Shown here in pieces: positions 17,218 to 26,222 of a stretch of DNA of 64,000 bases. The notes under the pieces were generated by a model, which made no database searches, was not told the DNA's origin, and was given only the letters and a program-made list of their open reading frames with translations. Each line of letters opens with the position of its first letter. The first letter of the stretch is position 1. Origin of the DNA: Xenophilus aerolatus (GTDB taxonomy: Bacteria > Pseudomonadota > Gammaproteobacteria > Burkholderiales > Burkholderiaceae_C); NCBI GenBank assembly GCA_029968055.1, contig JASCNX010000005.1, positions 186,001-250,000 of the forward strand. The letters run 5' to 3'. The translations under genes and the position numbers were made by a program.

Positions 17218-18543
17218 ATGATGGCATCGAACCCGCCCACGCCGCAAAACAATCCGCGCGGCTTCCTCGAACACCTGTACCGCGCCGCCGTCACGCGCGC
17301 GCTGCCGCTGGCCAACATGGGCGCCTTCCTGCCCCGGCCGCCCAAGGGCCGCACGCTGGTGCTCGGCGCGGGCAAGGCGGGCGGGTCGATGGCACAGGCG
17401 CTCGAAGCGCTGTGGCCGGCCGACGCACCGCTCGAAGGCCTCGTGGTCACGCGCTACGACCACATTCCGCCGCGCCCCGAGGGCCTGAAGCAGCGCATCG
17501 AGGTCGTCGAGGCCGCGCACCCCGTGCCCGACGAGGCCGGCCAGCGTGCCGCCGAGCGCATGCTCGCGCTCACCGAAGGGCTGACGGCCGACGACCTGGT
17601 GCTGTGCCTCATCTCCGGCGGCGGCTCGGCGCTGCTCACGCTGCCGGCCGAAGGCCTGACGCTGGCCGACAAGCAGCGCATCAACAGGGAACTGCTTGAA
17701 TCGGGCGCCCACATCGGCGAGATGAACTGCGTGCGCAAACACCTCTCGCGCATCAAGGGCGGCCGGCTGGCGGCCGCCTGCGCGCCGGCGCAGGTGGTCA
17801 CGCTCACGATCAGCGACGTGCCGGGCGACGACCCGGCCATCATCGCCAGCGGTCCCACGGTGCCCGACGCCAGCACCTGCGCCGACGCGCTGGCCATCCT
17901 CGCGCGCTACCGCATCGAGGTGCCGGCGGCCGTGCGCGCCTCGCTCGAGAGCGGCGCCCTCGAGACGCCCAAGCCCGGCGACGCCGCGTTCGCCGGCCAC
18001 GTGACGCACCTTATCGCCACGCCGCAGCAGTCGCTCGAGGCCGCGGCCGACGCGGCGCGCGCTGCGGGCATCGATGCGCACATCCTCAGCGACGAGATGG
18101 AAGGCGAATCGCGCGAGGTCGGCAAGGTGCACGGCGCGCTGGCCCGCGCCGTGGCGCAGCGCGGCGCACCCTTCGCGCGGCCGTGCGTGATCCTCTCCGG
18201 CGGCGAAACCACCGTCACCATCCGCCAACGCCCGCCCGGCACGCCCAAGGGCCGCGGCGGACGTGCGGGCGAGTTCTGCATGGGCCTGGCCGGTGCGTTG
18301 ATGGGCCAGCCCGGCGTGTGGGCGCTGGCGGCCGACACCGACGGCATCGACGGCGTGGAAGACAACGCCGGCGCCGTGGTCACGCCCGACACGCTGGCCC
18401 GCGCCGAAGCCGCGGGACACAAGCTCGCCGCCTTCATGGACCGCAACGACGCCTACGGCTACTTCAACGCCATCGGCGACCTGGTCGTGACCGGGCCCAC
18501 GCACACCAACGTCAACGACTTCAGGGTGCTATTGATTCTGTAG
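17218..18543 (+). CDS. Glycerate 2-kinase, MOFRL family
   Basis: A 441-residue kinase of the TtuD/GckA type, which phosphorylates D-glycerate to 2-phosphoglycerate. Signature segments are VLGAGKAGGSMAQAL, LCLISGGGSALL, LSDVPGDDP-like TISDVPGDDPAIIASGPTVPD, and the C-terminal MOFRL region VILSGGETTVT with GRGGRAGEFCMGLA and ADTDGIDG. Glyoxylate from allantoin breakdown reaches central metabolism through tartronate semialdehyde and glycerate, so its location at the end of the purine block is sensible; glyoxylate carboligase is not in the window. GGAG lies 9 bases before ATG-ATG. Confidence 0.92.
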   Translation: MMASNPPTPQNNPRGFLEHLYRAAVTRALPLANMGAFLPRPPKGRTLVLGAGKAGGSMAQALEALWPADAPLEGLVVTRYDHIPPRPEGLKQRIEVVEAAHPVPDEAGQRAAERMLALTEGLTADDLVLCLISGGGSALLTLPAEGLTLADKQRINRELLESGAHIGEMNCVRKHLSRIKGGRLAAACAPAQVVTLTISDVPGDDPAIIASGPTVPDASTCADALAILARYRIEVPAAVRASLESGALETPKPGDAAFAGHVTHLIATPQQSLEAAADAARAAGIDAHILSDEMEGESREVGKVHGALARAVAQRGAPFARPCVILSGGETTVTIRQRPPGTPKGRGGRAGEFCMGLAGALMGQPGVWALAADTDGIDGVEDNAGAVVTPDTLARAEAAGHKLAAFMDRNDAYGYFNAIGDLVVTGPTHTNVNDFRVLLIL

Positions 18544-18637
18544 CGTGTGACCAAGGCGCGGCGAGCGTTGCAGGGCTTTACCCCTCGCCCGCCGCGATTC
18601 GCACGCATAATTGGACGCCGTCCACATCGATCCTGAC

Positions 18638-19324
18638 GTGAGCCTCGACACCGCCCGCCCGTCCCCCCCGCCGCGCAGCACCTACCGCCACGGCGACCTG
18701 CGCCGCGCGTTGCTGGAGGCAGGCATCAACTTGGCGCGCGAAGGCGGTCCCGACGCCGTGGTGCTGCGCGAGGCCACCCGCCGCGCAGGTGTGGTGCCCA
18801 ACGCCGCGTACCGCCACTTCGGCAGCCGCGATGCGCTGCTCGACGCCGTGCGTTCGGCGGCGCTGGCCACCGCCGCGCGCGCCATGGAAGACGCCTGGCG
18901 TGCCGCCGGTGCCGACCTGCCGCGGGCCAGCGCGCCGGGCGGCGTGCCGGGTGCCGACGCCGTCACGTCCGCACAGGCCGCGGTGCGTGCCGTGGGCACC
19001 GGCTACCTGCGCTTCGCGCGCCGCGAGACCGGCCTCTTCCGCACCGCCTTCGCGACCCCGGCACCGCCCGCGGCCGCGCGCGACCCCGCACGCGCCGGCA
19101 CCAGCGGGCTCAACCCCTTCGAGCTGCTGGGCACCGCGCTCGACCGCCTGGTCGCCGCCGGCGCCATGCCGCCCGAGCGCCGGCCCGGCGCCGAATACCT
19201 GGCCTGGTCGGCCGTGCACGGCCTGGCCATGATGGCCATCGACGGGCCGCTGCGGGCGCTGGACGATGCGCAACTGGACGCGCTGGGCCAGCGGCTGCTG
19301 GACATGGTGGAGCGCGGGCTGTGA
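18638..19324 (+). CDS. TetR-family transcriptional regulator
   Basis: A 228-residue regulator. The N-terminal helix-turn-helix is YRHGDLRRALLEAGINLARE, then VVLREATRRAGVVPNAAYRHFGSRDALLDAVRS, typical of TetR proteins; the C-terminal part resembles the WHG domain group (ETGLFRTAFAT, AWSAVHGLAMMAIDGPLR). No ATG is available at a sensible place: GTG at 18638 is my choice, TTG at 18611 the alternative. Its stop overlaps the GTG of the phosphatase gene (GTGA), so the two are coupled. Its target is unknown. Confidence 0.85.
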   Translation: MSLDTARPSPPPRSTYRHGDLRRALLEAGINLAREGGPDAVVLREATRRAGVVPNAAYRHFGSRDALLDAVRSAALATAARAMEDAWRAAGADLPRASAPGGVPGADAVTSAQAAVRAVGTGYLRFARRETGLFRTAFATPAPPAAARDPARAGTSGLNPFELLGTALDRLVAAGAMPPERRPGAEYLAWSAVHGLAMMAIDGPLRALDDAQLDALGQRLLDMVERGL

Positions 19325-19797
19325 GCGGCGGGCCGCCCCGCATCCTTTTCGTTTGCACCGGCAACATCTGCCGTTCGCCGACCGCGCATGCGCTGCTCGT
19401 GCACCGCGCCGAGGCGCTGGGCTGGTCAGTCGAGGTCGACAGCGCCGCCATCTCCGACGAGGAGCGCGGCAACCCCTTCGACCGGCGGGCCGCGGCCGAG
19501 CTGCGCCGCCGCGGCGTGCCGATGCATGCGCACTGCGCGCGCCAGGTTCGGCGCGAGGACTTCGCGCGCTTCGACTGGCTCGTGGGCATGACGCAGGCGC
19601 ACTGCGCGGCGCTGCGCCGCCTGGCTCCGCCCGGTGCGGCCGACCGCGTGCTGCTGCTCATGGACGGCGTGCCGGGCCACGACGGCGAGGATGTGCCCGA
19701 CCCCTGGTACGGCGGCGAGGCCGACTTCCGCCATGCCTTCGACCTCATCGCGCTGGGCGTCGACGCGCTGGTCGCGCGCTTGCGGCCGGCGGGCTGA
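19321..19797 (+). CDS. Low-molecular-weight protein-tyrosine phosphatase
   Basis: A 158-residue cytoplasmic phosphatase. The P-loop CTGNICRSP (C-X5-R-S) opens the protein after strand RILFVCT, and the general-acid loop VPDPWYGGEADF lies near residue 133. Length and layout are normal for the family. Translation starts at a GTG overlapping the TetR stop by four bases. The gene converges on the thioesterase with only three bases between the stops. Substrates are not predictable; there is no linked tyrosine kinase or exopolysaccharide operon. Confidence 0.94.
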   Translation: MSGGPPRILFVCTGNICRSPTAHALLVHRAEALGWSVEVDSAAISDEERGNPFDRRAAAELRRRGVPMHAHCARQVRREDFARFDWLVGMTQAHCAALRRLAPPGAADRVLLLMDGVPGHDGEDVPDPWYGGEADFRHAFDLIALGVDALVARLRPAG

Positions 19798-19800
19798 GCG

Positions 19801-20226
19801 CTATTCGCAGAGTGCGCGGATCTCCGGCGGAATCGGCAGCGCGCGCAGGCGGCCGTCGGGGCGCTTGCCGCCGAAGATGCGCACGTCCTCGGCCTCGAGG
19901 ATCAGCGTTTCGCCCTGCGGGTCGTCTCGCGTCACGCGGTAGCCCTGCACGAAGCTCTTCTCGCGCCACTCGCGCACCGTCACGTCGATGTGCAGCGTGT
20001 CGCCGTAGCTGGCGGTGTTGACGAAGCGCGACTTCGTATCGACCAGCGGCGTGCCGATCACGCCCAGCGTCTTCGTCGTCTCTTCCCAGCGCGGCACGCC
20101 GCATTCGGCGAAGAAGTGGCGCGAGGCGGCGTCCATCCAGCCGAAGAAGTTGGGGTACCAGACGATGCCCGCGGGGTCGCAGTCGCCGAATTCGACGCGG
20201 GCGGTGTAGACGATGTGCTTGCTCAT
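19801..20226 (-). CDS. Acyl-CoA thioesterase, 4-hydroxybenzoyl-CoA thioesterase type
   Basis: A 141-residue hot-dog-fold thioesterase. VEFGDCDPAGIVWYPNFFGWMDAA is the signature of the 4-hydroxybenzoyl-CoA/YbgC group, with the catalytic Asp in DPAGIVWYPN. IDVTVREWREKSFVQGYRV is the central strand set. It may hydrolyse aromatic acyl-CoA produced from indolepyruvate or related metabolism, given that iorBA lies 1 kb upstream on the same strand. The gap to the TctC-like gene is only 16 bases, so the two are probably co-transcribed. Confidence 0.9.
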   Translation of the reverse strand: MSKHIVYTARVEFGDCDPAGIVWYPNFFGWMDAASRHFFAECGVPRWEETTKTLGVIGTPLVDTKSRFVNTASYGDTLHIDVTVREWREKSFVQGYRVTRDDPQGETLILEAEDVRIFGGKRPDGRLRALPIPPEIRALCE

Positions 20227-20242
20227 GCGTGCAGGTTAACGC

Positions 20243-21241
20243 TCAATCCGCACGGATTCCGCGCTCCCTGATGATCGCCCCGAAGCGCTGCGAGTCGGCC
20301 ATGGCCTTGTCGTGGAAGGCCGCGGGCGTGCCTGGCGCAGCCTCGCCGCCGAGCTGCGCGATGCGCTCGCGCACGGCCGGCATCGCCAGCACCTTGTTGA
20401 TCTCGGCGTTGAGCTTCGCGATCACCGGCGCCGGCGTGCCGGCCGGTGCGTAGAGGCCGAACACCGTGTCGGCATCGAAGCCCTTGAGGCCCGCCTCATC
20501 CAGCGTCGGCACGTCGGGGAAAAGCGGCGAGCGCTTGGGGCTGCCCACCGCCAGCAGCCGCAGCTTGCCGGCCTTGACCTGCTGCAGCGCGATGCCGGGG
20601 TCGAAGTAGAAGTCGATCTGTCCGGCCAGCAGGTCCTGCAGCGCCGGCGCGGCGCCGCGGTAGGGCACATGCGTGGCGAAGGTGCCGGTCTGCGACTTGA
20701 ACATCTCGCCCGCCAGGTGCGGCGAGCTGCCCACGCCCGGCGAGCCGTACGAGAGCTTGCCCGGCCGCGCCTTGAGGTAGGCGATGAATTCGCGGATGTC
20801 CTTGGGCGGCAGCTCCGGCCGCTCGACCAGGAAGACCAGCACGCGCGCCGCAGCGGCCACCGGCACCAGGTCCTTGGCGGGGTCGAAGGGCATCTTCTGG
20901 TAGAGGTGCGGGTTGACCGACACCATGCCGCCGCTGCTCATCAGCAGCGTGTAGCCGTCGGGCGCCGAGCGCGCCACCGTCTCGCCGCCGATGTTGCCGT
21001 TGGCGCCGCCGCGGTTCTCGATCACCACCGGCTGGCGCAGCGCCTCCGACAGCGGCTGGCCGATGAGGCGGGCCAGCTGGTCGGCCGCGCCGCCCGGCGG
21101 GAAGTTCACGACCACCTTGATCGGCTTGTCGGGCCAGGCCTGGGCGGCCGTGGGGAGCGGCAGCGCCAACACGGCGGCGAGCAGGCCGGCGGCGCCCCAT
21201 GCGAAGCCGCGGCGCGAGGGGTGGGAAGCGTGGCGTTTCAT
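20243..21241 (-). CDS. Bug/TctC-family periplasmic substrate-binding protein
   Basis: A 332-residue periplasmic binding protein of the tripartite tricarboxylate transporter type. SRRGFAWGAAGLLAAVLALPLPTAAQA is the signal peptide. The mature part starts WPDKPIKVVVNFPPGGAADQLARLI and contains VIENRGGANGNIGGETVARSAPDGYTLL, the most conserved family block, and VPYRGAAPALQDLLAGQIDF. As usual in Burkholderiales no tctAB membrane genes adjoin it. Neighbouring iorBA and thioesterase genes suggest an aromatic or branched carboxylate ligand, but this is only context. Confidence 0.93.
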   Translation of the reverse strand: MKRHASHPSRRGFAWGAAGLLAAVLALPLPTAAQAWPDKPIKVVVNFPPGGAADQLARLIGQPLSEALRQPVVIENRGGANGNIGGETVARSAPDGYTLLMSSGGMVSVNPHLYQKMPFDPAKDLVPVAAAARVLVFLVERPELPPKDIREFIAYLKARPGKLSYGSPGVGSSPHLAGEMFKSQTGTFATHVPYRGAAPALQDLLAGQIDFYFDPGIALQQVKAGKLRLLAVGSPKRSPLFPDVPTLDEAGLKGFDADTVFGLYAPAGTPAPVIAKLNAEINKVLAMPAVRERIAQLGGEAAPGTPAAFHDKAMADSQRFGAIIRERGIRAD

Positions 21242-21280
21242 CGTCTTGTGTCTCCGGATGGTTTTTTTGTGAAAGGCGAA

Positions 21281-22909
21281 TCAGGACGGCCGTGTCGCGG
21301 GCGGCCGGCGCATCCAGCGGATGGGCTGCTCGCGCACCGGGCGCGGCGGCGCGCCGTGCTGGCGCAGCGTGGCGTCGAGTGCGGTGCCGGTCTCGTCGGC
21401 CAGCGCGGCCGTGCGTGCGGCAGCGACGGCGGCAGCGCGCTCGGCGGGCGTGCGGCCCGGGCTGCGCGCGAGGTGGTCGACGATGTGCAGCAGGTTCGTC
21501 TTGCCGCGCTCGTTGGTGCTGCCGTAGCCCTTGATCAGCCGGCCGCACAGCGCCAGCTCGTGGCCCAGGTCCCAGCCTTCACGCGTGCCGGACTCCACGG
21601 CCCCCAGCCAGCGCTCGATCAGCGCCTGTTCCTCGGCGAAGCGGCTGCCACGCCTGCGCAAGCCCTTGAGCGACGAGAGCATGCGCAGCGCGGCCATGCC
21701 CAGCACCGAATGGCTGCCCACCTTCAGCGGCATCGCCCAGGGTTGCAGGCCGCGGCGCTGCCGGGCCGCGTCCCATGCGTTCAGGCGCTTCGCCAGGGTG
21801 GGGGGCAGCAGGGCAGCGAACTCGGGCACGCCGGGCTTGAAGTGGTCGTACACGCGCAGCAGGTCGTCGTCGCCGGCCTTCGCTTCGGTGCGCACGCGCT
21901 CGGCGCGGCTGGCGCGGGCCTTCAGCGCGGCCACCCGCACGATGTCGTCGAAGGCCATCCACAGCGCGAGCCAGCGCGCCATCTCGCGCGTGATCGCGTG
22001 GCCCTTCCCGCCTGCCGGGTCGTCCGCCCGCTCGGCCTGCAGCACGCGCGCGAGCCGGTCGACGTACAGCTTCGCGTAGGCGGCATCCTGGTAGTCGAGC
22101 ACGCGGGCGTGGCCCAGCGCCAGCATCTCGTGCGTGGCGGCCGGGAAGCCGCGGGCCAGATCGGGGGGCAGCGCCCGCGGGGCGGGGGCGGCGTGCTCGT
22201 CGTTCGACAGCAGTCGCTCGACCATCGCCGCCTGCGAGCGCGCGGCGGCCACGGCATCGAAGGCGGCCGCGAAGCCGCGCAGGCTGGCCTGGGCCGCGCC
22301 GCCCGGCGTGGCCTCGGGTCCGCGGATGGCGGCCTCGAAGCTCTCGCGGCCGAAGGGCAGCAGGCCGCTGCCGGCGATGGCGCCCAGCATCACGCTGCTG
22401 ACGATGGTGCCGTTGCTGCGTGCCAGCGCACCCATGTCGAGCAGGTGGTGCTCGCGGCTGAAGCGGCGCACCACCTCCAGCAGGCGCTCGGCGTCCATGC
22501 GCCCGTCGCCGGGCACCATGCGCTCGGCGGTGGTCAGGCTGCGGCCGGTGGAGGTGATGACGCAGGTGCGCTCGGCGCTGGCCATGCCGTGGCCGATCTG
22601 GCGCACCGTTTCCATCAGCTCCGACGAGACCAGGGCATCGAGCGTGCCGGCGGCCGGCGTGAGGCTGAACACCGGCCGCCGCCCGCCCAGTTGCGCGAGC
22701 GGCACCGGGAACACCTCGACGTAGTAGGTGGTCGCACCGGTGCGCTGCGCCACGCCGGGAATGGAGGTGCTCTGGGCCGCATGGCCGGCATGGCGCGCGG
22801 CCTCGATCAGCCATTCGGTGAGCACGCCGCCGCCTTCGCCACCGAGGGCGCACAGCAGCAGGGTAATGGGGCGGGGGGCGGGGATTGTTTGGGTCATCGG
22901 TCGTGTCAT
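21281..22909 (-). CDS. iorB: Indolepyruvate oxidoreductase beta-family subunit with C-terminal extension
   Basis: A 542-residue protein. Residues about 15-200 form the gamma-type domain of 2-oxoacid:ferredoxin oxidoreductases (LLLCALGGEGGGVLTEWLIEAA, GVAQRTGATTYYVEV, STGRSLTTAERM). The remaining 300 residues are an extension common in proteobacterial long IorB proteins, probably the DUF6537-type region (KGYGSTNERGKTNLLHIVDHL). With IorA it would oxidatively decarboxylate aryl pyruvates to aryl-acetyl-CoA. The start is uncertain: ATG at 22909 or 22897, or TTG at 22915; none has a strong ribosome site. A large palindromic repeat separates it from iorA. Confidence 0.88.
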   Translation of the reverse strand: MTRPMTQTIPAPRPITLLLCALGGEGGGVLTEWLIEAARHAGHAAQSTSIPGVAQRTGATTYYVEVFPVPLAQLGGRRPVFSLTPAAGTLDALVSSELMETVRQIGHGMASAERTCVITSTGRSLTTAERMVPGDGRMDAERLLEVVRRFSREHHLLDMGALARSNGTIVSSVMLGAIAGSGLLPFGRESFEAAIRGPEATPGGAAQASLRGFAAAFDAVAAARSQAAMVERLLSNDEHAAPAPRALPPDLARGFPAATHEMLALGHARVLDYQDAAYAKLYVDRLARVLQAERADDPAGGKGHAITREMARWLALWMAFDDIVRVAALKARASRAERVRTEAKAGDDDLLRVYDHFKPGVPEFAALLPPTLAKRLNAWDAARQRRGLQPWAMPLKVGSHSVLGMAALRMLSSLKGLRRRGSRFAEEQALIERWLGAVESGTREGWDLGHELALCGRLIKGYGSTNERGKTNLLHIVDHLARSPGRTPAERAAAVAAARTAALADETGTALDATLRQHGAPPRPVREQPIRWMRRPPATRPS

Positions 22910-22933
22910 GCTCAAGCACCGTAAGAAAAATCG

Positions 22934-22997
22934 AACCGTTCAGGCTGAGCTTGTCGAAGCCTCGCGTGGCGCTTCGACAGGCTCAGCGTGAACGGTT
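22934..22997. repeat. REP-like palindromic element between iorA and iorB
   Basis: Two 27-base arms (22934-22960 and 22971-22997) are reverse complements at 25 of 27 positions around a 10-base loop. They contain GAGCTTGTCGAAGC and GCTTCGACAGGCTCAGC, a core I recognise as a dispersed palindrome in many proteobacterial genomes. It lies just downstream of iorA and within 25 bases of the iorB start. Confidence 0.9.
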
Positions 22998-23022
22998 CCG
23001 ATCGATCGAATGGCATGTCGCA

Positions 23023-25179
23023 TCAGGCCGGGCGCAGCGCGCGCACCACCGCGCCCTGCAGGGCGTGCAGCAACCGTTCGTGCCAGCGCGGGTTCTGCAC
23101 CACCTCGGCGCGGTAGAAGCTCGGGCACAACGTGGCGGCATGCGCGTTGGCGCCGCACAGGCCGCAGCCCACGCAGCCGTCGATCACGGTGGCGACCGGG
23201 TCGACCTTGAGCGGATCGGGGTTGTCCTTGAGCGTCAGCGTGGGGCAGCCCGACAGCCGGATGCAGGCGTGGTCGCCGTTGCACACGTCCTCGTCGACGC
23301 CGTACTTCACGCGCACCACGCGCTGGCCTTTCTTGAGCAGGCTGCCGATCCAGGGCTTGATGCGGCGCTGGCGCTCCAGCTGGCACTCGCCCTCGGCAAT
23401 GATCACCTTCAGGCCCTCGAAGGGGCTGGTGAAGGCCTCGGTCAGCGTGGCGCGCATGGCCTCCACCTCGTAGGTATGGACCGTGCGCATCCATTTCACG
23501 CCCAGGCCGTTGAGCGTGCTCTCGATGGTCTGGTTCTTGTGCGCCAGGCTCTGCTGCTTGTCCTCGGCGCGGGTCTTCACCTCCTCGTCGGGGGTGGAGA
23601 TGATGTCCTGCGTGCCGGTGGCGCTGGTGTAGCCGTTCTTGAAGATCAGCAGCACCGCATCGTCGCCGTTGAAGAGCGCGCTCTGCACGCCGGTGAGCAG
23701 CCCGTTGTGCCAGAAGCCGCCGTCGCCCATGATCGACAGCACGCGCCGCTGCATCATGGGCGAGACGCCCGCGCGGCTGGCCAGGCTCATGCCGTAGCCG
23801 AGGATCGAGTGCCCGGTGCCGAAGGGCTCGAAGGTGCCCAGCGCGTGGCAGCCGATGTCGGCCGCCACGTGCACCGGCCCGACCTCCTGCTGCGCCAGCT
23901 TGAGGGCCGAGAACACCGGCCGCTCCGGGCAGCCGATGCAAAAGCCCGGCGGTCGCGCGGGCAGCGGCCGGCCCAGCATCGCGGCCACCGCACGGCGCCG
24001 CTCGTCGTTGCCGGCCAGCCACTGCGACGCCGACTCGGTCTGCGCAGTGGCCGGCAGGTAGCGTGCGGCGAAGGCGCCGACGCCGCGCGCCATCACCTCG
24101 GTCGTGTACTCGCCGGCCATCTGCAGCAGGTCCTTGCCGTGCAGGGCCGTCTGCAGGTCGCGACGGCGCAGCAGCGTGGCGATGTCCTGCTCGATGTACT
24201 CGGGCTGGCCTTCCTCGACCACCAGCAGCGCGCGCTTGGCCGCTGCGAACTCCGCCACCTGCTCCGGCACCAGGGGGTAGGTCACGTTGAGCACGAGGAT
24301 CGGGATCTCGCTCTCGCCGTAGGCGTCGGCCAATCCCTGCTGCTGCAGGGCCCGAACGAGCGCGTTGTACAGCCCGCCCTGCACCACGATGCCGAGATCG
24401 TCGCGCCGGCCGGGCATGAGTTCGTTGAGCTGGTGCTCGGCGATGTAGCGCTGCGCGGCCGGGATGCGCTCGGCCGTCTTGCGCTTCTCGTGGCCGAAGG
24501 TCACGGGCGGGTGCGCGAGGCGGTCGTAGTCGAAGCCGGCCGGCTCGGTCATCAAGGCGCGGGTCGACACGGCCGGCGCCCGGTTGTCCTTGCAGTCGAA
24601 GCTGCCGCGCACGTGGCAGGTGCGGATGCGCAACTCCATGACGCAGGGCATGTTCGAGGCTTCGGAGAGGTTGAAGCCTTCCTCCACCATGCGCACCATC
24701 ACCGGCAGGTCGGGCCGGGGGTCGAGCAGGCACAGGCTGGACTTGAGGGCATAGGCATGCGTGCGTTCCTGGATCACGCTGGCGCCTTCGCCATAGTCTT
24801 CGCCCACCACGACCAGCACGCCGCCGCGCACGCCGGGCGAGGCGAGGTTCGACAGCGCGTCGGCCGCCACGTTGGTGCCGACGATGGATTTCCAGGTCAC
24901 GGCGCCGCGCAGGGGGTAGTGGATCGAGGCGCCCAGCATGGCGGCGGCGGAGGCCTCGTTGGAGCACGCTTCGACGTGCACGCCCAGCTCGTCCATGTAG
25001 TCCTTGCCCTGGACCATCACGTCCAGCAGGTGCGACACCGGCGCCCCCTGGTAGCCGCCGACGTAGGCCACGCCGGCCTGCAGCAGGCCCTTGGTGATGG
25101 CGAGGATGCCCTCGCCGTGGAAGGTGTCGCCGGCGCCCAGGCGCAGCGCGCGCACCTCCTTGCTGAAAGAAACTTCCAA
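23023..25179 (-). CDS. iorA: Indolepyruvate ferredoxin oxidoreductase alpha subunit
   Basis: A 718-residue thiamine-diphosphate enzyme subunit. The N-terminal transketolase-like domain has GNDAHGEG-equivalent AGDTFHGEGILAITKGLLQAGV and GGYQGAPVSHLLDVM; the ThDP-binding region is DIGCHALGTFEPF and MGDGGFWHNG. A ferredoxin-like tail carries CVGCGLCGANAHAATLC from residue 669. It converts aryl pyruvates from amino acid transamination to aryl-acetyl-CoA, reducing ferredoxin or another acceptor. The start codon is TTG at 25179, with GGAG upstream; no ATG or GTG lies near. It is divergent from a LysR gene that probably regulates it. Confidence 0.92.
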   Translation of the reverse strand: MEVSFSKEVRALRLGAGDTFHGEGILAITKGLLQAGVAYVGGYQGAPVSHLLDVMVQGKDYMDELGVHVEACSNEASAAAMLGASIHYPLRGAVTWKSIVGTNVAADALSNLASPGVRGGVLVVVGEDYGEGASVIQERTHAYALKSSLCLLDPRPDLPVMVRMVEEGFNLSEASNMPCVMELRIRTCHVRGSFDCKDNRAPAVSTRALMTEPAGFDYDRLAHPPVTFGHEKRKTAERIPAAQRYIAEHQLNELMPGRRDDLGIVVQGGLYNALVRALQQQGLADAYGESEIPILVLNVTYPLVPEQVAEFAAAKRALLVVEEGQPEYIEQDIATLLRRRDLQTALHGKDLLQMAGEYTTEVMARGVGAFAARYLPATAQTESASQWLAGNDERRRAVAAMLGRPLPARPPGFCIGCPERPVFSALKLAQQEVGPVHVAADIGCHALGTFEPFGTGHSILGYGMSLASRAGVSPMMQRRVLSIMGDGGFWHNGLLTGVQSALFNGDDAVLLIFKNGYTSATGTQDIISTPDEEVKTRAEDKQQSLAHKNQTIESTLNGLGVKWMRTVHTYEVEAMRATLTEAFTSPFEGLKVIIAEGECQLERQRRIKPWIGSLLKKGQRVVRVKYGVDEDVCNGDHACIRLSGCPTLTLKDNPDPLKVDPVATVIDGCVGCGLCGANAHAATLCPSFYRAEVVQNPRWHERLLHALQGAVVRALRPA

Positions 25180-25289
25180 GGCCGTGTCTCCGGTGTGTCG
25201 TGTCGATCGTGGGTGCGTGCTTCGGACGCAGCGGGCGCAGTGTGAGCCTGTGGCTTCGTGCGCTCAATACAATGAAGCGGCTATCCGAC

Positions 25290-26204
25290 ATGCATGCCAT
25301 GCATATCGACCAACTCGACCTCAACCTGCTGCGCCTGTTCGACGCCGTCTACCGCAGCCGCAACGTCGGCCGTGCGGCCGAGGCGCTGGGCATCACCCAG
25401 CCCGCCGCGAGCCACGGCCTGACGCGGCTGCGCCTGGCGCTGGGCGATGCGCTGTTCACCCGGGCGCCCGGCGGCGTGGCGCCCACGCCGCGCGCCGAGC
25501 GGCTGGCCACCGCGGTGCAGGCTGCACTGGGCACGCTGGCGCAGGCATTGGCCGAGCCCGGCCGCTTCGATCCTGCGGCGTCGAGCCACAGCTTTCGCAT
25601 CCACATGAGCGACATCGGCGAGAGCCGCTTCCTGCCGCCCCTGATGCAGCGCCTGCGCGAGACGGCGCCGGGCGTGCGGGTCGAGACGCTGCCGCTGCGC
25701 CCGGCCGACATCGCCGTGGCGCTCGACGAAGGGCGCATCGACTTCGCCTTCGGCTTCCTGCCCAAGGTGAAGGACACGCGCCGCCAGCACCTGCTCCAGG
25801 ACCGCTACATCGTGCTGCTGCGGGCCGACCACCCGTTCGCGCGACGGCGCCAGCGCGGCGCTGCCTTGCTGCGTGCGCTGCGCACGCTCGACTACGTGGC
25901 CGTGCGCACCCACACCGACACGCTGCGCATCCTGGAACTGCTGGGACTGGACGACCGCGTGCGGCTCGTGACCGAGCACTTCATGGTGCTGCCGGCCATC
26001 GTGCGCGAGACCGACCTCGCGGTGGTCATGCCGCGCAACATCGCGCGCAGCTTCGGCGAGGGCGCGGGCTTCGCGATCGTGCAGCCCGACTTTCCGCTGC
26101 GCGACTTCGGCGTCTCGCTGCACTGGAGCCGGCGCTTCGAGGACGACGCGGCCAACCGCTGGCTGCGCCAGCTGATCGTCGGGCTGTTCGGCGAGGCGGG
26201 TTGA
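25290..26204 (+). CDS. LysR-family regulator divergent from iorA
   Basis: A LysR-type transcription factor of about 304 residues. LDLNLLRLFDAVYRSRNVGRAAEAL and GITQPAASHGLTRLRLALGDALF form the winged helix; the remainder is a periplasmic-binding-like effector domain (FRIHMSDIGESRFLPPLMQRL). Four possible starts exist; ATG at 25272 overlaps a TACAAT -10 box at 25267-25272, so I prefer 25290 or 25299. The motif ATGCAT-GCC-ATGCAT overlaps these starts. Divergent location from iorBA suggests it controls that operon. The effector is unknown. Confidence 0.88.
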   Translation: MHAMHIDQLDLNLLRLFDAVYRSRNVGRAAEALGITQPAASHGLTRLRLALGDALFTRAPGGVAPTPRAERLATAVQAALGTLAQALAEPGRFDPAASSHSFRIHMSDIGESRFLPPLMQRLRETAPGVRVETLPLRPADIAVALDEGRIDFAFGFLPKVKDTRRQHLLQDRYIVLLRADHPFARRRQRGAALLRALRTLDYVAVRTHTDTLRILELLGLDDRVRLVTEHFMVLPAIVRETDLAVVMPRNIARSFGEGAGFAIVQPDFPLRDFGVSLHWSRRFEDDAANRWLRQLIVGLFGEAG

Positions 26205-26222
26205 GGCCCCGCGCCCGGCGTT

